Assembly: GCF_027924145.1 (NCBI RefSeq)
Contig: NZ_BRVP01000009.1
Span: forward strand, 62,001 to 126,000
Length of the DNA stretch: 64,000 nt
Direction: 5' to 3'
DNA from: Neptunitalea chrysea
GTDB taxonomy: Bacteria; Bacteroidota; Bacteroidia; Flavobacteriales; Flavobacteriaceae
Below the pieces are notes generated by a model. It saw nothing but the letters and a program-made list of their open reading frames with translations, was not told the origin of the DNA and did no database searches. Below are positions 44,999-54,220 of the stretch, in pieces (the first letter of the stretch is position 1; every line of letters starts with the position of its first letter). Both the position numbers and the translations under genes were made by a program.

Positions 44999-46770
44999 GT
45001 TACTTCACCTGTTTCCAGATTCACCTTAAAATGCTGTGCAGGAGCTCCATTTAAAAATGCATCAATACAATAGAATACCTGTTGTAGTTGCGCTTCAAGG
45101 GTATCTTTTGGGGTATTATTTTTATAAGCTAAAATCAATTGGCGGTAGTATTTTAGTCGTTCCTCAGGAATATCTTGCAAGGCCAATACATCGGCATTTC
45201 GTAGTTTATAAAAATCATAAATCACATCGGTACCCGTCCAGTTGGTTTTGGTAATAGACAAGCCCACTTTTTGGGCAATATCTTCTAAAGAGGCTTGTTG
45301 TAAATACGATTTAACAGGCTCAGGCCAGTCGTTGATAAAACGCAACCGAACCAGCTCTTTTAAATGCCATAACATAAAATCATGATAGGTGTCAGATTCA
45401 AGAACCTCCATATTCCAAATGTTAGGAGAATGTAATTCATTTAAAAATTCATGTTCTGTCTCATACATAGGGAACAATTCATCAAAGTGAGGTACGGAAT
45501 CTAAAGTCACAGTTTCAACTTCAATGGTTGTTTTATCATGCAACGTTAAAATCTTATAGCCTGGAATATATGCTGCCAATGAGGGCGACTGAATATTCAC
45601 CAATGTATGTCCGTTTTTAGTGGTGCGTATTCCCGTGTCGTTAATATGCATATGTCCGGCAATATGAATGGTAATTCCGGCATCAGCAAAGGCTTGGGCT
45701 ACGGCTTCGTCTGGTACACGTTCTAGTTGCCACTTTTTAGATCCCATAAATTTTGCAATGGTAGCGCTGGCATCATCGTTAAAATCAACCATGGGGAAAT
45801 GACTAAATGTAATTAGTGTTTTGTTATGTTTTTTTGCTTCGGCAGCTACTTTTTTAGCCCAATTTATTAGGTGTTTTTTGTTGGTAAGTACATTGTTGTA
45901 GCCCGTACTGGCTCCATGGTAGTTGTGAGGGTCAGCAGGATTTCCGTTGGTGTTTTTAGGGAGGTATACATCGCCATCTATGGCCAATAACCAAATGCCC
46001 GGTACAGGTTCTACCACATAACTAACATCGGGTACGGTAAAACCGGGTGCTACCTCATAGGTACGTTGGTCTAAGTTGGCTGCTGCCTGTGCTTTTTTAT
46101 AGGTGTAAGTTTCGTACGAATAATCAGAAAATGGCGTAGCCCAATAGGTATATTGTTCTCTTGGGAAAAAGCCGAAATCACCGAGCTCTTTTAAAATGCC
46201 ATCGTACCCCATTTTAGCAATGTCTTTGGTGATAATGGTAGGATGTTCTGTTTCTTTATTAGGGGTGTATAATCCTTCTGTACTAAAAATAGGTTGTGCT
46301 TTTCCGCCTTCCCCTAGAAAGTCATTTTTACCAGATTCTTTAAGGAACGGTCCCACCGGATCATGATTTCCGGTAGTAATAAAAAACTGTATGTTATACG
46401 CCTTTTCATATTGATGTAAAATACGACTCAACCCTTTTATATGAATGGGCTGCCCGTCATCGGAATAGTCGCCCGGTAAAGCTACTAAATGAATATTGCG
46501 TTTGGCAATATCTTCCAACGCTGTTATAAAAGCAAAGTAATTCTCATTAAAAATACGGGTAGAATGTAATTGCGAAGCCATGGTTCTAAGAATCGTAGGC
46601 TTTCCGGTATTCGGATTCACAATGCCGTTAAAATCGGTGTCTGAAAAACTACCGTAGATGTCTTGCAAATGCACATCGGCTAAAAAGGCAATTTGCGTAG
46701 TTGGAGTTTGTTGCGCCATAGTAACAGAACTATACAAGAATAGTAAACTAAAAAGAACCTTATGAAACAT
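44989..46770 (-). CDS. Calcineurin-like metallophosphoesterase, secreted
   Basis: 593 residues. Signal peptide about 1-19 (ends SVTMAQ). The two-metal site motifs appear in order: FLADVHLQD, ALPGDYSDDG, TTGNHDPVG, FSHFPMVDF and IAGHMHINDTG. A C-terminal helical region follows (about 420-590). It hydrolyses phosphate mono- or diesters outside the cytoplasm; nucleotides or glycerophosphodiesters are possible substrates. It points at the phosphatase operon and lies just past its repeat block. Its stop codon and last codons (TTL*) lie inside the repeat. TATCTTAG about 20 bases before its start is a possible -7 box. Confidence 0.88.
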   Translation of the reverse strand: MFHKVLFSLLFLYSSVTMAQQTPTTQIAFLADVHLQDIYGSFSDTDFNGIVNPNTGKPTILRTMASQLHSTRIFNENYFAFITALEDIAKRNIHLVALPGDYSDDGQPIHIKGLSRILHQYEKAYNIQFFITTGNHDPVGPFLKESGKNDFLGEGGKAQPIFSTEGLYTPNKETEHPTIITKDIAKMGYDGILKELGDFGFFPREQYTYWATPFSDYSYETYTYKKAQAAANLDQRTYEVAPGFTVPDVSYVVEPVPGIWLLAIDGDVYLPKNTNGNPADPHNYHGASTGYNNVLTNKKHLINWAKKVAAEAKKHNKTLITFSHFPMVDFNDDASATIAKFMGSKKWQLERVPDEAVAQAFADAGITIHIAGHMHINDTGIRTTKNGHTLVNIQSPSLAAYIPGYKILTLHDKTTIEVETVTLDSVPHFDELFPMYETEHEFLNELHSPNIWNMEVLESDTYHDFMLWHLKELVRLRFINDWPEPVKSYLQQASLEDIAQKVGLSITKTNWTGTDVIYDFYKLRNADVLALQDIPEERLKYYRQLILAYKNNTPKDTLEAQLQQVFYCIDAFLNGAPAQHFKVNLETGEVTTL

Positions 46771-46840
46771 ATACAGTTATTAAAACCTCTAAGATACAAT
46801 AGCAGAAAGTAAAGCGTGTTAAGGGAAATTTAAGGTTAGT

Positions 46841-46865
46841 AGCCCCCATTGGTGGCTAGGGGGCT
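46841..46865. repeat. Palindromic C-rich piece of the REP-like element
   Basis: AGCCCCC and GGGGGCT arms around ATTGGTGGCTA, matching the C-rich modules at 13.04 and 44.98 kb. It abuts the ruvC stop codon (one base apart). Confidence 0.75.
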
Positions 46866-46866
46866 T

Positions 46867-47418
46867 TTATTTAACCCTATCCTTATTTTGTTTTACAAAA
46901 CTATCCCAACCACTGTAGTTTTTAGTTTTAGCAGGTTTGCCGTCGTTAAAGAAATGACATACCGCCGCGGCTAGTCCGTCGGTAGAGTCTAGGTTTTTTG
47001 GTAGGGTTTTAATCCCTAGCAGTTGCTGAAGCATTTTAGCCACTTGCTCTTTGCTGGCGTTTCCGTTTCCGGTAATCGCCATTTTTATTTTCTTAGGCTC
47101 GTATTCGGTAATCGGTATTTGGCGTGAGAGTCCGGCTGCCATGGCAACCCCTTGGGCACGCCCCAATTTAAGCATACTCTGTACATTTTTTCCAAAGAAA
47201 GGAGCTTCAATAGCAATTTCGTCGGGGTGATGCGTATCAATAAGTTCTATAGTACGTTCAAATATTTTCTGAAGCTTCAGGTAGTGGTCGGTATACTTTT
47301 TAAGGTCTAGTTCGTTCAATTGTAAAAACTCCATTTTACGATTCACCACCCTAATAAGTCCGAATCCCATAATGGTAGTTCCCGGATCCACTCCTAATAT
47401 AATCCTCTCTGTTTTCAA
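46867..47418 (-). CDS. ruvC: Holliday junction resolvase RuvC
   Basis: 183 residues from a TTG at 47418. The family begins a few residues before IILGVDPGT, and no ATG is near; the longer frame reaches into the divergent gene. Catalytic acidic residues are Asp of GVDPGT, Glu of IAIEAPFF, and two late acidic residues in [10 protein letters not shown]. It cuts Holliday junctions made by Ruv[22 protein letters not shown] is a further family mark. Cytoplasmic; divergent from the flippase-like gene. Confidence 0.92.
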   Translation of the reverse strand: MKTERIILGVDPGTTIMGFGLIRVVNRKMEFLQLNELDLKKYTDHYLKLQKIFERTIELIDTHHPDEIAIEAPFFGKNVQSMLKLGRAQGVAMAAGLSRQIPITEYEPKKIKMAITGNGNASKEQVAKMLQQLLGIKTLPKNLDSTDGLAAAVCHFFNDGKPAKTKNYSGWDSFVKQNKDRVK

Positions 47419-47448
47419 TAGTATTGCTTTATTACGTAATTTGCGTGC

Positions 47449-48381
47449 ATGCCTATGCACTACAACAAAGCTAAACAATATCTGATAGTTCTGCTGAAAG
47501 TAACCATTATATTCGCTGCTTTTTGGGTAGTATACCACCATATAAGTACCGAACCAGAAGGATTTACCTATCTTTTAAACGCTCTTAACCAAGCACATAT
47601 GGGGTGGTTGCTGTTAAGTATTGCGTTATTATCTGTTATTAATTGGGGATTAGAAATTATAAAGTGGCAACAGTTAGCAACGCTATTAGCCCCCATTAGT
47701 TTTGTACAAGCCTATGTACAAACCATAGGTGCCCAAACACTGGCAGTACTTACACCGGGCAGGTTAGGAGAGTACGGAGCCAAGTCGTTATACTATGCCA
47801 AAGAAAAAAGAGCTACCGTTTTTGAACTTACCTTTTACCACAATATGCACCAGTTATTAATAACCTGTATAGCGGGGTTGCTAGGTATGCTATATCTGCA
47901 AATGTATCAGTTGGTTAGTATGGTAATTGTAGGTACAATATTAGTATTGTTAGCCTTCAAGTTTTTAAAAAATATCACCATAAAAAACTACTCGCTAGCC
48001 GTACTTTGGCAAGATTATAAGCAACTTCCTTTGGCAAACAGAAGGCTTAATTTATTCGTTTCCTTAGCAAGATATTTGGTGTTTTCGCATCAATTTTATG
48101 TATTCCTGTTAGCGTTTGGGGTAGCTGTACCCTATGGTATTTGTATGAGTGTTATTGCCGTGATGTATATTACAGCGTCGCTGCTTCCGGTAATGGCGTT
48201 ATTTGATGTGGTATTAAAAGCAGGAGCAGCAGTTTTTTTGTTTTCGGTATATCATATTCCGGCATCGTTGGTATTGGGAGTAACGTTGTTAATGTGGATT
48301 TTTAATACGGGTTTTCCCGCCTTGTTGGGTACCTTTGTAATAGGTAAATCACTTCTGGGGAAGCCCACGAAGTATTTATAA
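47449..48381 (+). CDS. Lysylphosphatidylglycerol synthase/flippase-like membrane protein
   Basis: 310 residues with eight or so transmembrane segments. The family motif [20 protein letters not shown] (about 95-115) matches the LPG_synthase_TM/AglD-type membrane domain, where a P-G-R-x-G-E-loop is conserved. Such proteins move lipid-linked molecules or modify lipids; this one lacks a soluble catalytic domain. The GT2 gene 83 bases downstream fits a lipid or glycolipid role. Start could also be the second ATG at 47455. Confidence 0.8.
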   Translation: MPMHYNKAKQYLIVLLKVTIIFAAFWVVYHHISTEPEGFTYLLNALNQAHMGWLLLSIALLSVINWGLEIIKWQQLATLLAPISFVQAYVQTIGAQTLAVLTPGRLGEYGAKSLYYAKEKRATVFELTFYHNMHQLLITCIAGLLGMLYLQMYQLVSMVIVGTILVLLAFKFLKNITIKNYSLAVLWQDYKQLPLANRRLNLFVSLARYLVFSHQFYVFLLAFGVAVPYGICMSVIAVMYITASLLPVMALFDVVLKAGAAVFLFSVYHIPASLVLGVTLLMWIFNTGFPALLGTFVIGKSLLGKPTKYL

Positions 48382-48395
48382 GCATTATGTTTTAA

Positions 48396-48441
48396 TTTCG
48401 AGACAAGCCTCGGAGTATAGAATCTCGATTATCGAGTAAAT
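48396..48441. repeat. Degenerate dispersed repeat, copy 3
   Basis: TTTCGAGACAAGCCTCGGAG then TATAGAATCTCGATTATCGAG. It shares its layout with 24064-24113 and 34350-34390, and contains the small inverted repeat CTCGATTATCGAG. Confidence 0.55.
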
Positions 48442-48463
48442 TTAGACTTAAATCAACTGTAGC

Positions 48464-49591
48464 ATGATTATTTTTTGGGTAGTTATTTGTACCGTTTATG
48501 GTATGCTAGTCCTTCTTTTATTATATGGCTTTACCAAGGTAAAACCCTTTAAACTCTCTAAAAAAATGGATGCTATTGGATTTACCATTGTTATTCCGTT
48601 TAAAAACGAAGCCGAGCATCTGGCATTATTACTTTCTTCGTTAAAACAGTTAGAGTACCCTAGACATTTATGGGAGGTGCTATTGGTAAACGATAATTCA
48701 ACCGATACCTCAGAGAAAATTGTACTCGATTTTATGACCGAGCATTCAACGTATAATATCCATTTACTAAATAGTATACGCCATACCAATAGTCCGAAAA
48801 AAGATGCAATTGGGTTAGCCATCACGCAAGCCCATCATGATTGGATAGTAACTACCGATGGTGATTGTATAATACCTTCTAAATGGTTAGAAGTGTTGGC
48901 CATGTTTATTACCAAGTACCAGCCAAAAATGGTAGTTATGCCAGTTGCTTACAGTGTAAATAATACCTTTTTAGAAAAGTTTCAGCTACTAGATTTTCTT
49001 AGCTTAATGGGAAGTACCATAGGTGGTTTTGGTATAGGAAAACCTTTTATGTGCAACGGGGCTAATTTGGCATATGCTAAAGAGGTGTTTAACGAGGTAG
49101 AAGGCTATAAGGGCAATACACATATTAGTAGTGGAGATGATATCTTTTTAATGGAAAAAATACAGGAGAAGTATCCTGATGGTGTACGTTATTTAAAATC
49201 GGTTAAAAGCATTGTAGCAACGGTACCGCAACCTACCTTAAAAAAGTTGTTGCACCAGCGTAAACGCTGGGGTGCCAAAGCAAGCGCCTACCGTAATCCA
49301 ATAACAAAGTTGGTGGCGGTTATTGTATTGCTTATGAATATGGCATTGCCTATATATACGGGGTTGGTGTTCTTAGAACAAATGAGTGTAAAATGGTTGC
49401 TGCTTGGATTTGCAGTAAAAATGAATTTGGACTTTTTTATGATTTACACTACCGCTGGCTTTTTTAATCAGCAGCAAATGCTTCGCTCGTACTATTTGGC
49501 TGTGTTTATTTATCCGTTTTTTATTACTTACACCGCATTTAGTAGTTTTTTTGGTACATATACTTGGAAAGGAAATACGTTTAAAAAATAA
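48464..49591 (+). CDS. Family 2 glycosyltransferase, membrane bound
   Basis: 375 residues. N-terminal membrane segment about 1-22, then the GT-A domain: FTIVIPFKNEAEHLALLL (about 40-57), LLVNDNSTD, VTTDGDC with the D-x-D metal site, GDDIFLMEKI, and HQRKRWGAKA with the Q-x-x-R-W acceptor motif. Two or three C-terminal membrane segments follow. It should pass a sugar from a nucleotide donor to a lipid or polymer on the inner membrane. Likely partner of the flippase-like gene upstream. Confidence 0.9.
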   Translation: MIIFWVVICTVYGMLVLLLLYGFTKVKPFKLSKKMDAIGFTIVIPFKNEAEHLALLLSSLKQLEYPRHLWEVLLVNDNSTDTSEKIVLDFMTEHSTYNIHLLNSIRHTNSPKKDAIGLAITQAHHDWIVTTDGDCIIPSKWLEVLAMFITKYQPKMVVMPVAYSVNNTFLEKFQLLDFLSLMGSTIGGFGIGKPFMCNGANLAYAKEVFNEVEGYKGNTHISSGDDIFLMEKIQEKYPDGVRYLKSVKSIVATVPQPTLKKLLHQRKRWGAKASAYRNPITKLVAVIVLLMNMALPIYTGLVFLEQMSVKWLLLGFAVKMNLDFFMIYTTAGFFNQQQMLRSYYLAVFIYPFFITYTAFSSFFGTYTWKGNTFKK

Positions 49592-49622
49592 ATTAATATT
49601 TTTATCTATATAACTAACATTT

Positions 49623-50510
49623 ATGAAAAAAACATTTCTTGGTTTACTTATGTGTTTGGTAACACTGGCAGGCTATACCCAACAATCGTATACGGTTAAT
49701 AAGGAACGTGTAACTATGCAGACAGAAGTAGAAGGTGCCCTGTCTTTATATGTACATAAAGAGAATAATACGTACCGTTATTTTGTGTCAAAAGAAGGTA
49801 CTTTTTATGAACTTAAGAATACGCAGAATCAATCAGCTAAGTATCAGTTTGAATACAAAGAAATTTTAAGAGAACTTACCTCAGATGCAGACATTTCTGT
49901 GAATATAAATAGAACAACCTTAACCCTTACCAGTATTAAAAAGGTTGTCATAGCTTACAACAAGGCGAAGGATAGCAATTATGTATATACCAATATTCAT
50001 TTTCAGATGGGATATAGGTTAGGTGTTATGGGGGGTGTTTCTAACAATGTGTATACATACAACCCAAACAATGTAATGGCACCACAAATTACGGCTGAGT
50101 TGGAAGTGTATAATAAGCTTGCACCAGCGTCGGGTCACAGTGCTTTTGTACATGTAAGACATAACTTTACAGCAACAGATTATGATTATTCGGCTACCCA
50201 ATTGTCTATTAACTATAGATATAAGGTTGTGAATAACGAAACCTTTAAATTATACGGCCAATGTAAAATTGCTACTTTTGGGTATAAATCGTTCACCAAG
50301 GCATATGCTATTGAAGACGGAGGTATTATAACCTTTGACGAAGATGGTTTCGATTTGGATATTCCAGTTATTTTTGGTGTTGGGGCCGACATAAAACTAT
50401 CTGATAACATGTTTGTAACATTACAATATACAGATATTGTTGCCATGTTTTATGATGCAAATGATGAGTTTCCTGTAGATGTAAACTTGGGACTTAAATT
50501 TACGCTATAA
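49623..50510 (+). CDS. Outer-membrane beta-barrel-like secreted protein
   Basis: 295 residues. Signal peptide about 1-19 (ends AGYTQQ). The second half has alternating beta-strands (HFQMGYRLGVMGGVSNNVYTY region; ATQLSINYRYKV; LKFTL at the very end), as in small OMP barrels. I see no specific family. It lies five bases before the GNAT gene, which may be coupled. Confidence 0.65.
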   Translation: MKKTFLGLLMCLVTLAGYTQQSYTVNKERVTMQTEVEGALSLYVHKENNTYRYFVSKEGTFYELKNTQNQSAKYQFEYKEILRELTSDADISVNINRTTLTLTSIKKVVIAYNKAKDSNYVYTNIHFQMGYRLGVMGGVSNNVYTYNPNNVMAPQITAELEVYNKLAPASGHSAFVHVRHNFTATDYDYSATQLSINYRYKVVNNETFKLYGQCKIATFGYKSFTKAYAIEDGGIITFDEDGFDLDIPVIFGVGADIKLSDNMFVTLQYTDIVAMFYDANDEFPVDVNLGLKFTL

Positions 50511-50515
50511 CAGCA

Positions 50516-50932
50516 ATGATTAAAATACATAAAACTACTAGTGAGCATACCGATTTAGCACATAGAGATGGGGCAGACCATGCGTTTTTTGCCCAGTTTA
50601 ATAAAATAGACATGCTGCAACATGTTGTGGTGGCGTACGTAGATAGTATTCCTGTAGGGTGTGGAGCTGTTAAGCTCTATGAACCCGGAGTGATGGAAGT
50701 AAAACGTATGTATGTAAGTGAAACCGCCAGGGGTAAAGGGATTGCCACAGCAGTACTAAAGGCGCTGGAAGAATGGGCAACAGCGTTAAATATGATCCGA
50801 TTAATTTTGGAAACGGGAGAGAAACACCCCGAGGCTATCGGACTTTACAAGAAGAACAACTACCAAGTGATACCGAATTACGGACAATATAAAGAGGTAG
50901 CAAGTAGTGTGTGTTTTGAAAAGCTATTATAA
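50516..50932 (+). CDS. GNAT family N-acetyltransferase
   Basis: 138 residues. Motif A is MYVSETARGKGIATAVLKAL (about 63-82), with the R-G-x-G-x-A acetyl-CoA loop, and a following ETGEKHPEAIGLYKKNNYQV as motif B. Compact single-domain form. The acceptor is unknown. It follows the barrel protein by five bases. Confidence 0.87.
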   Translation: MIKIHKTTSEHTDLAHRDGADHAFFAQFNKIDMLQHVVVAYVDSIPVGCGAVKLYEPGVMEVKRMYVSETARGKGIATAVLKALEEWATALNMIRLILETGEKHPEAIGLYKKNNYQVIPNYGQYKEVASSVCFEKLL

Positions 50933-50996
50933 ATATTTAGCCAAAACTTAATACAAGCTTCTTTTTTGTACCTTAGGAATAGTGTAATTTGGAGGT

Positions 50997-51737
50997 ATGA
51001 AAACAACAATAATTCTTGCCTTGATAGGTTTATTAGTTATGCCGATTCAAAAACAACCTTTGGTAATTGGGCACCGTGGTGCCATGGGATATGAAACAGA
51101 AAACAGCTTACCTTCTATTCAGAAAGCGTTAGACTTGCATGTAGATGCAATTGAGATTGATGTGTTCGTAATTAAGTCGGGTGAGTTAATGGTTTTTCAT
51201 GATGATGATTTGGAACGTATGACTGGAGTAAAAGGAAACATTGAAGGCTTTACCTATGAGGAGTTGCAAAAACTAAAACTTACAGGCGGATATAAGATAC
51301 CTACACTGCAAGAGGTAATGGACTTGATAGACGCAAAATGTAGATTTAATATTGAGTTAAAAGGCGCTAATACAGCTGGGCCATCGTATAAGGTGGTACA
51401 AGAATATATAGCCACCAAGGGTTGGACAAAAGAGCATATCATCTTTTCGAGTTTTCGTTGGGAGGAATTGGAAAAAATGTATGCTTTAGATACCACCATG
51501 CCATTAGCGGTATTAGTGGATGGTGATCCACTAAAAGCGATGGATATGGCTGTTAAAGTAAAAGCCGAAGCTATTAATCCGCAGTATAGTAAGCTTACCG
51601 AGGCCAATGTAGCCCGTATACATAGTGCCGGTTTTAAAATTTATACCTGGACCGTGAACAATGATGAAGATATTTCATATATGAAAACGTTAGGCGTAGA
51701 AGGTATTATTACCAATTATCCTGATAGGGAGGAGTAG
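50997..51737 (+). CDS. Glycerophosphodiester phosphodiesterase
   Basis: 246 residues, the usual single-domain length. Hydrophobic N-terminus (possible signal peptide), then VIGHRGAMGYETENS with the first catalytic His and Arg, AIEIDVFVIKSGELMVFHDD with the Glu/Asp metal ligands and second His, FNIELKG, and YTWTVNNDED near the end. It hydrolyses glycerophosphodiesters to glycerol-3-phosphate and an alcohol. It stands 6.7 kb from the GDPD/phosphatase fusion and could share its task. Confidence 0.92.
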   Translation: MKTTIILALIGLLVMPIQKQPLVIGHRGAMGYETENSLPSIQKALDLHVDAIEIDVFVIKSGELMVFHDDDLERMTGVKGNIEGFTYEELQKLKLTGGYKIPTLQEVMDLIDAKCRFNIELKGANTAGPSYKVVQEYIATKGWTKEHIIFSSFRWEELEKMYALDTTMPLAVLVDGDPLKAMDMAVKVKAEAINPQYSKLTEANVARIHSAGFKIYTWTVNNDEDISYMKTLGVEGIITNYPDREE

Positions 51738-51830
51738 CTGAATATTTTCTATAAAATACCTATAAGTAGGTATTGATATGTTAGGGGCTTATTTCTATTT
51801 TTTATTGAAATCATAAAACCAATTAAGACT

Positions 51831-54140
51831 ATGGATTTAAGTGAATACTTTGATGGGATAAATTTACCCAATAGTACATTAGCAGAAGGTACTTCAAAAG
51901 AAATTATATCTAAGGAAGTTGAAGAGGAGATTGATTTAGCAAATACCGATGATTGGTCGGTAGGTATTACACCTTCATTGGCAGGTTCAGTATGTCTTTA
52001 TAACAATACTACCATACCTGCAGATGATGAGGTTCTAATGAAATTGAACTATGCCGATGTGGTACATACTTCAGGGATATTAGCTTATACCATTACAGGT
52101 AGAGTAGCTCCGTCTGTTAGTTTTACTTCTGGAAATTTTGATTTTGGGATTAAGGCCAATCAGGCATTGTCTTTTTCGTATTATTCAGTACATGATAAAA
52201 CTAGCTCGTTAATGGGTGCAGTTATAGATGATGTTACCCATTTTAAAAATATTCTGTCGTTAAAAAGTATTAAAAATTTATCGGATAATTCGGCGCTTAC
52301 AGCATCTTTAAACGGTAGTTTAGAAGGGAGTGTTTCGGTATCGTTGTCAGATACCTTGAGTGCTTCTTTAAAAGAGATTTCTAAGGTGTTATCGTTATCA
52401 GATGTGTTACAGTTAAAGATAGCTTCGGGAGCCGATTTAAAATGTACCTATAAGATTGAAGATTCTTTTGAGATACTTATACAGAAGAAACAAGATGAAT
52501 ACTTTGTAGCCTTAAGTAAGTCGCTTACCCAAAAAGGGACTGTTGATGCGAGTCTTAAAGTTGGGGTTAGTTTTGATAATCCGGAACTGATAACCGAAGC
52601 CTTAGATGCGTTTATTAGTGATAAAGTAACCCAGTTGGTGGAGGTAACTACGGGGCTGCTTGATAAACTACCAGAGAACTATACCGATTTTGATTTTAAA
52701 AAATTACTAGACATTGCAGATAAGTTAGGGATAGATGTACCCGATACAGTAAAATCTTTTGAGAATATAGAAGCTGTGAAGGGGCTGATAGCTGATAAGG
52801 TTGCAGATGCACATGAGCTACTGGAAGAAAAATTAATAGACGATATAAAAGGAGTTCTTAAAAGTACGTTAGAACTTGGGGTTGGGTATTCATACTCGTA
52901 TACCAAAACAGAGGAAACCTTATTAAGTGCCACCTTTACAGAGGCTGCTTTAGAAAGTCAGCACAAGAATATTATCCGATTAAGAGCGAATAAAATTTTA
53001 GAAGCATCGGAAGTAGATAATACTGCAATTGCGCTTATAGAATACAAAAAAATTACGGCTACAGAGATTTTAAAATCACTTAAAATAGGTTTAACTATTG
53101 GTGATTTTGGACTAAGCCAAACAGATACCCGAAAAGTGACCAAGAGTGAGCATCATTTATATAAAGATGATGTGATACAAAAAAAGGTGACCGACTTAAG
53201 CTATGTAAGAACAGCCAAGCTAGTGTTGTTTGGTCCCGAGGCGGAATGTTCCTTCGCATTTAATACAGAGATGCCTAAATACATACCGCATAACGATAGG
53301 TTTGTTACCAATATGTTCTCGTACGGAATTACGATTTCTGCTAATTATAAAGATGGTAAGAAATTAACTCGTCATGAGTTTAAAGAGTTTCTAGACTTTG
53401 CGGTTTGCTGGGGTATATTACCGGAAGATAAGTTTGAGAGCACGTATAATGAGTTAATACAAGAAGTGAAAGGTGAAAAAGGGGTTTCATTTGAGTTGTT
53501 GTTGAAAGTGCCTTCAAGACCTTTGGTAACTGAGGAAGGAAATTTTGATAGCTTATTAGAAACTATTTTAGGATTAAACATCAATGAAAAGGCATTGATT
53601 CTAGCTCAATGTTTACCTTATATAAAAGCATTTTATGGTAGACGAAATTTAACCCAAAAAGAGGAGGTGTATGTACCGTTTTTTAGATACTATTTAACCG
53701 ATGCTGTAGAAGGTAACCTGAGTGACTATGAAATTGAAGAGAAACTAGGGGATAGTTTTAATAATAACGATAATGTGAGTCGTCATTTACTGAGTTATGA
53801 AAAGGATCATACCAGAAATGAATCACGATTGAGTTTCTTGCTAAGTTCAGACAATATGTATGAAGAGCTTAAGGAATTAACGGATACATTTCAATTAGTA
53901 AAAGATAGATTGGATAGGTATATTGAGGAGAAAGGAACTTTGGGAAGTAATACGTTTAAGAGATCTCTTTTTGCTAGCTTCAACTTAAAACATGTGTATG
54001 AAGTACGTATTTTGGGAGCCATTTTTGCGTATGCCGCTAAAAAAGCAGGAATAATGAATGAAGTAACTACTAGTATGACCATTAAGGTACCCGAAGAAGA
54101 TGACATTCTATTAAGTTCTTATGAAAAAGAAACTGAATAG
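51831..54140 (+). CDS. Large protein of unknown function
   Basis: 769 residues with no signal peptide, no clear membrane segment, and no motif I recognise. An acidic N-terminus (LSEYFDGINLPN, EEEIDLAN) precedes a region of beta-type repeats rich in S, T and alternating hydrophobics (about 40-250, for example LNGSLEGSVSVSLSDTLSAS). A helical middle follows (about 275-350) and then a mixed C-terminal half with conserved-looking charged segments (ENLTQKEEVYVPFFRYYLTD region). Codon use is like its neighbours. Monocistronic and ended by a strong terminator. Cytoplasmic location is inferred only from the missing signal. Confidence 0.75.
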   Translation: MDLSEYFDGINLPNSTLAEGTSKEIISKEVEEEIDLANTDDWSVGITPSLAGSVCLYNNTTIPADDEVLMKLNYADVVHTSGILAYTITGRVAPSVSFTSGNFDFGIKANQALSFSYYSVHDKTSSLMGAVIDDVTHFKNILSLKSIKNLSDNSALTASLNGSLEGSVSVSLSDTLSASLKEISKVLSLSDVLQLKIASGADLKCTYKIEDSFEILIQKKQDEYFVALSKSLTQKGTVDASLKVGVSFDNPELITEALDAFISDKVTQLVEVTTGLLDKLPENYTDFDFKKLLDIADKLGIDVPDTVKSFENIEAVKGLIADKVADAHELLEEKLIDDIKGVLKSTLELGVGYSYSYTKTEETLLSATFTEAALESQHKNIIRLRANKILEASEVDNTAIALIEYKKITATEILKSLKIGLTIGDFGLSQTDTRKVTKSEHHLYKDDVIQKKVTDLSYVRTAKLVLFGPEAECSFAFNTEMPKYIPHNDRFVTNMFSYGITISANYKDGKKLTRHEFKEFLDFAVCWGILPEDKFESTYNELIQEVKGEKGVSFELLLKVPSRPLVTEEGNFDSLLETILGLNINEKALILAQCLPYIKAFYGRRNLTQKEEVYVPFFRYYLTDAVEGNLSDYEIEEKLGDSFNNNDNVSRHLLSYEKDHTRNESRLSFLLSSDNMYEELKELTDTFQLVKDRLDRYIEEKGTLGSNTFKRSLFASFNLKHVYEVRILGAIFAYAAKKAGIMNEVTTSMTIKVPEEDDILLSSYEKETE

Positions 54141-54158
54141 TAAAACAATATATAAAAT

Positions 54159-54197
54159 AAAAACCCTCAGGCATAATTAAAGCGCCTGAGGGTTTTT
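54159..54197. terminator. Bidirectional terminator between convergent genes
   Basis: AAACCCTCAGGC / GCCTGAGGGTTT stem with a ten-base loop, with A and T runs on both sides. It ends the orphan gene and the leftward RND gene. Confidence 0.9.
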
Positions 54198-54220
54198 GAA
54201 TAATAACAGGTATTATTATT

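Noticed and set aside
47419-47541. Longer RuvC start
   Set aside because: The extension overlaps the divergent gene and has no similarity to RuvC, whose family starts just before the first catalytic Asp.
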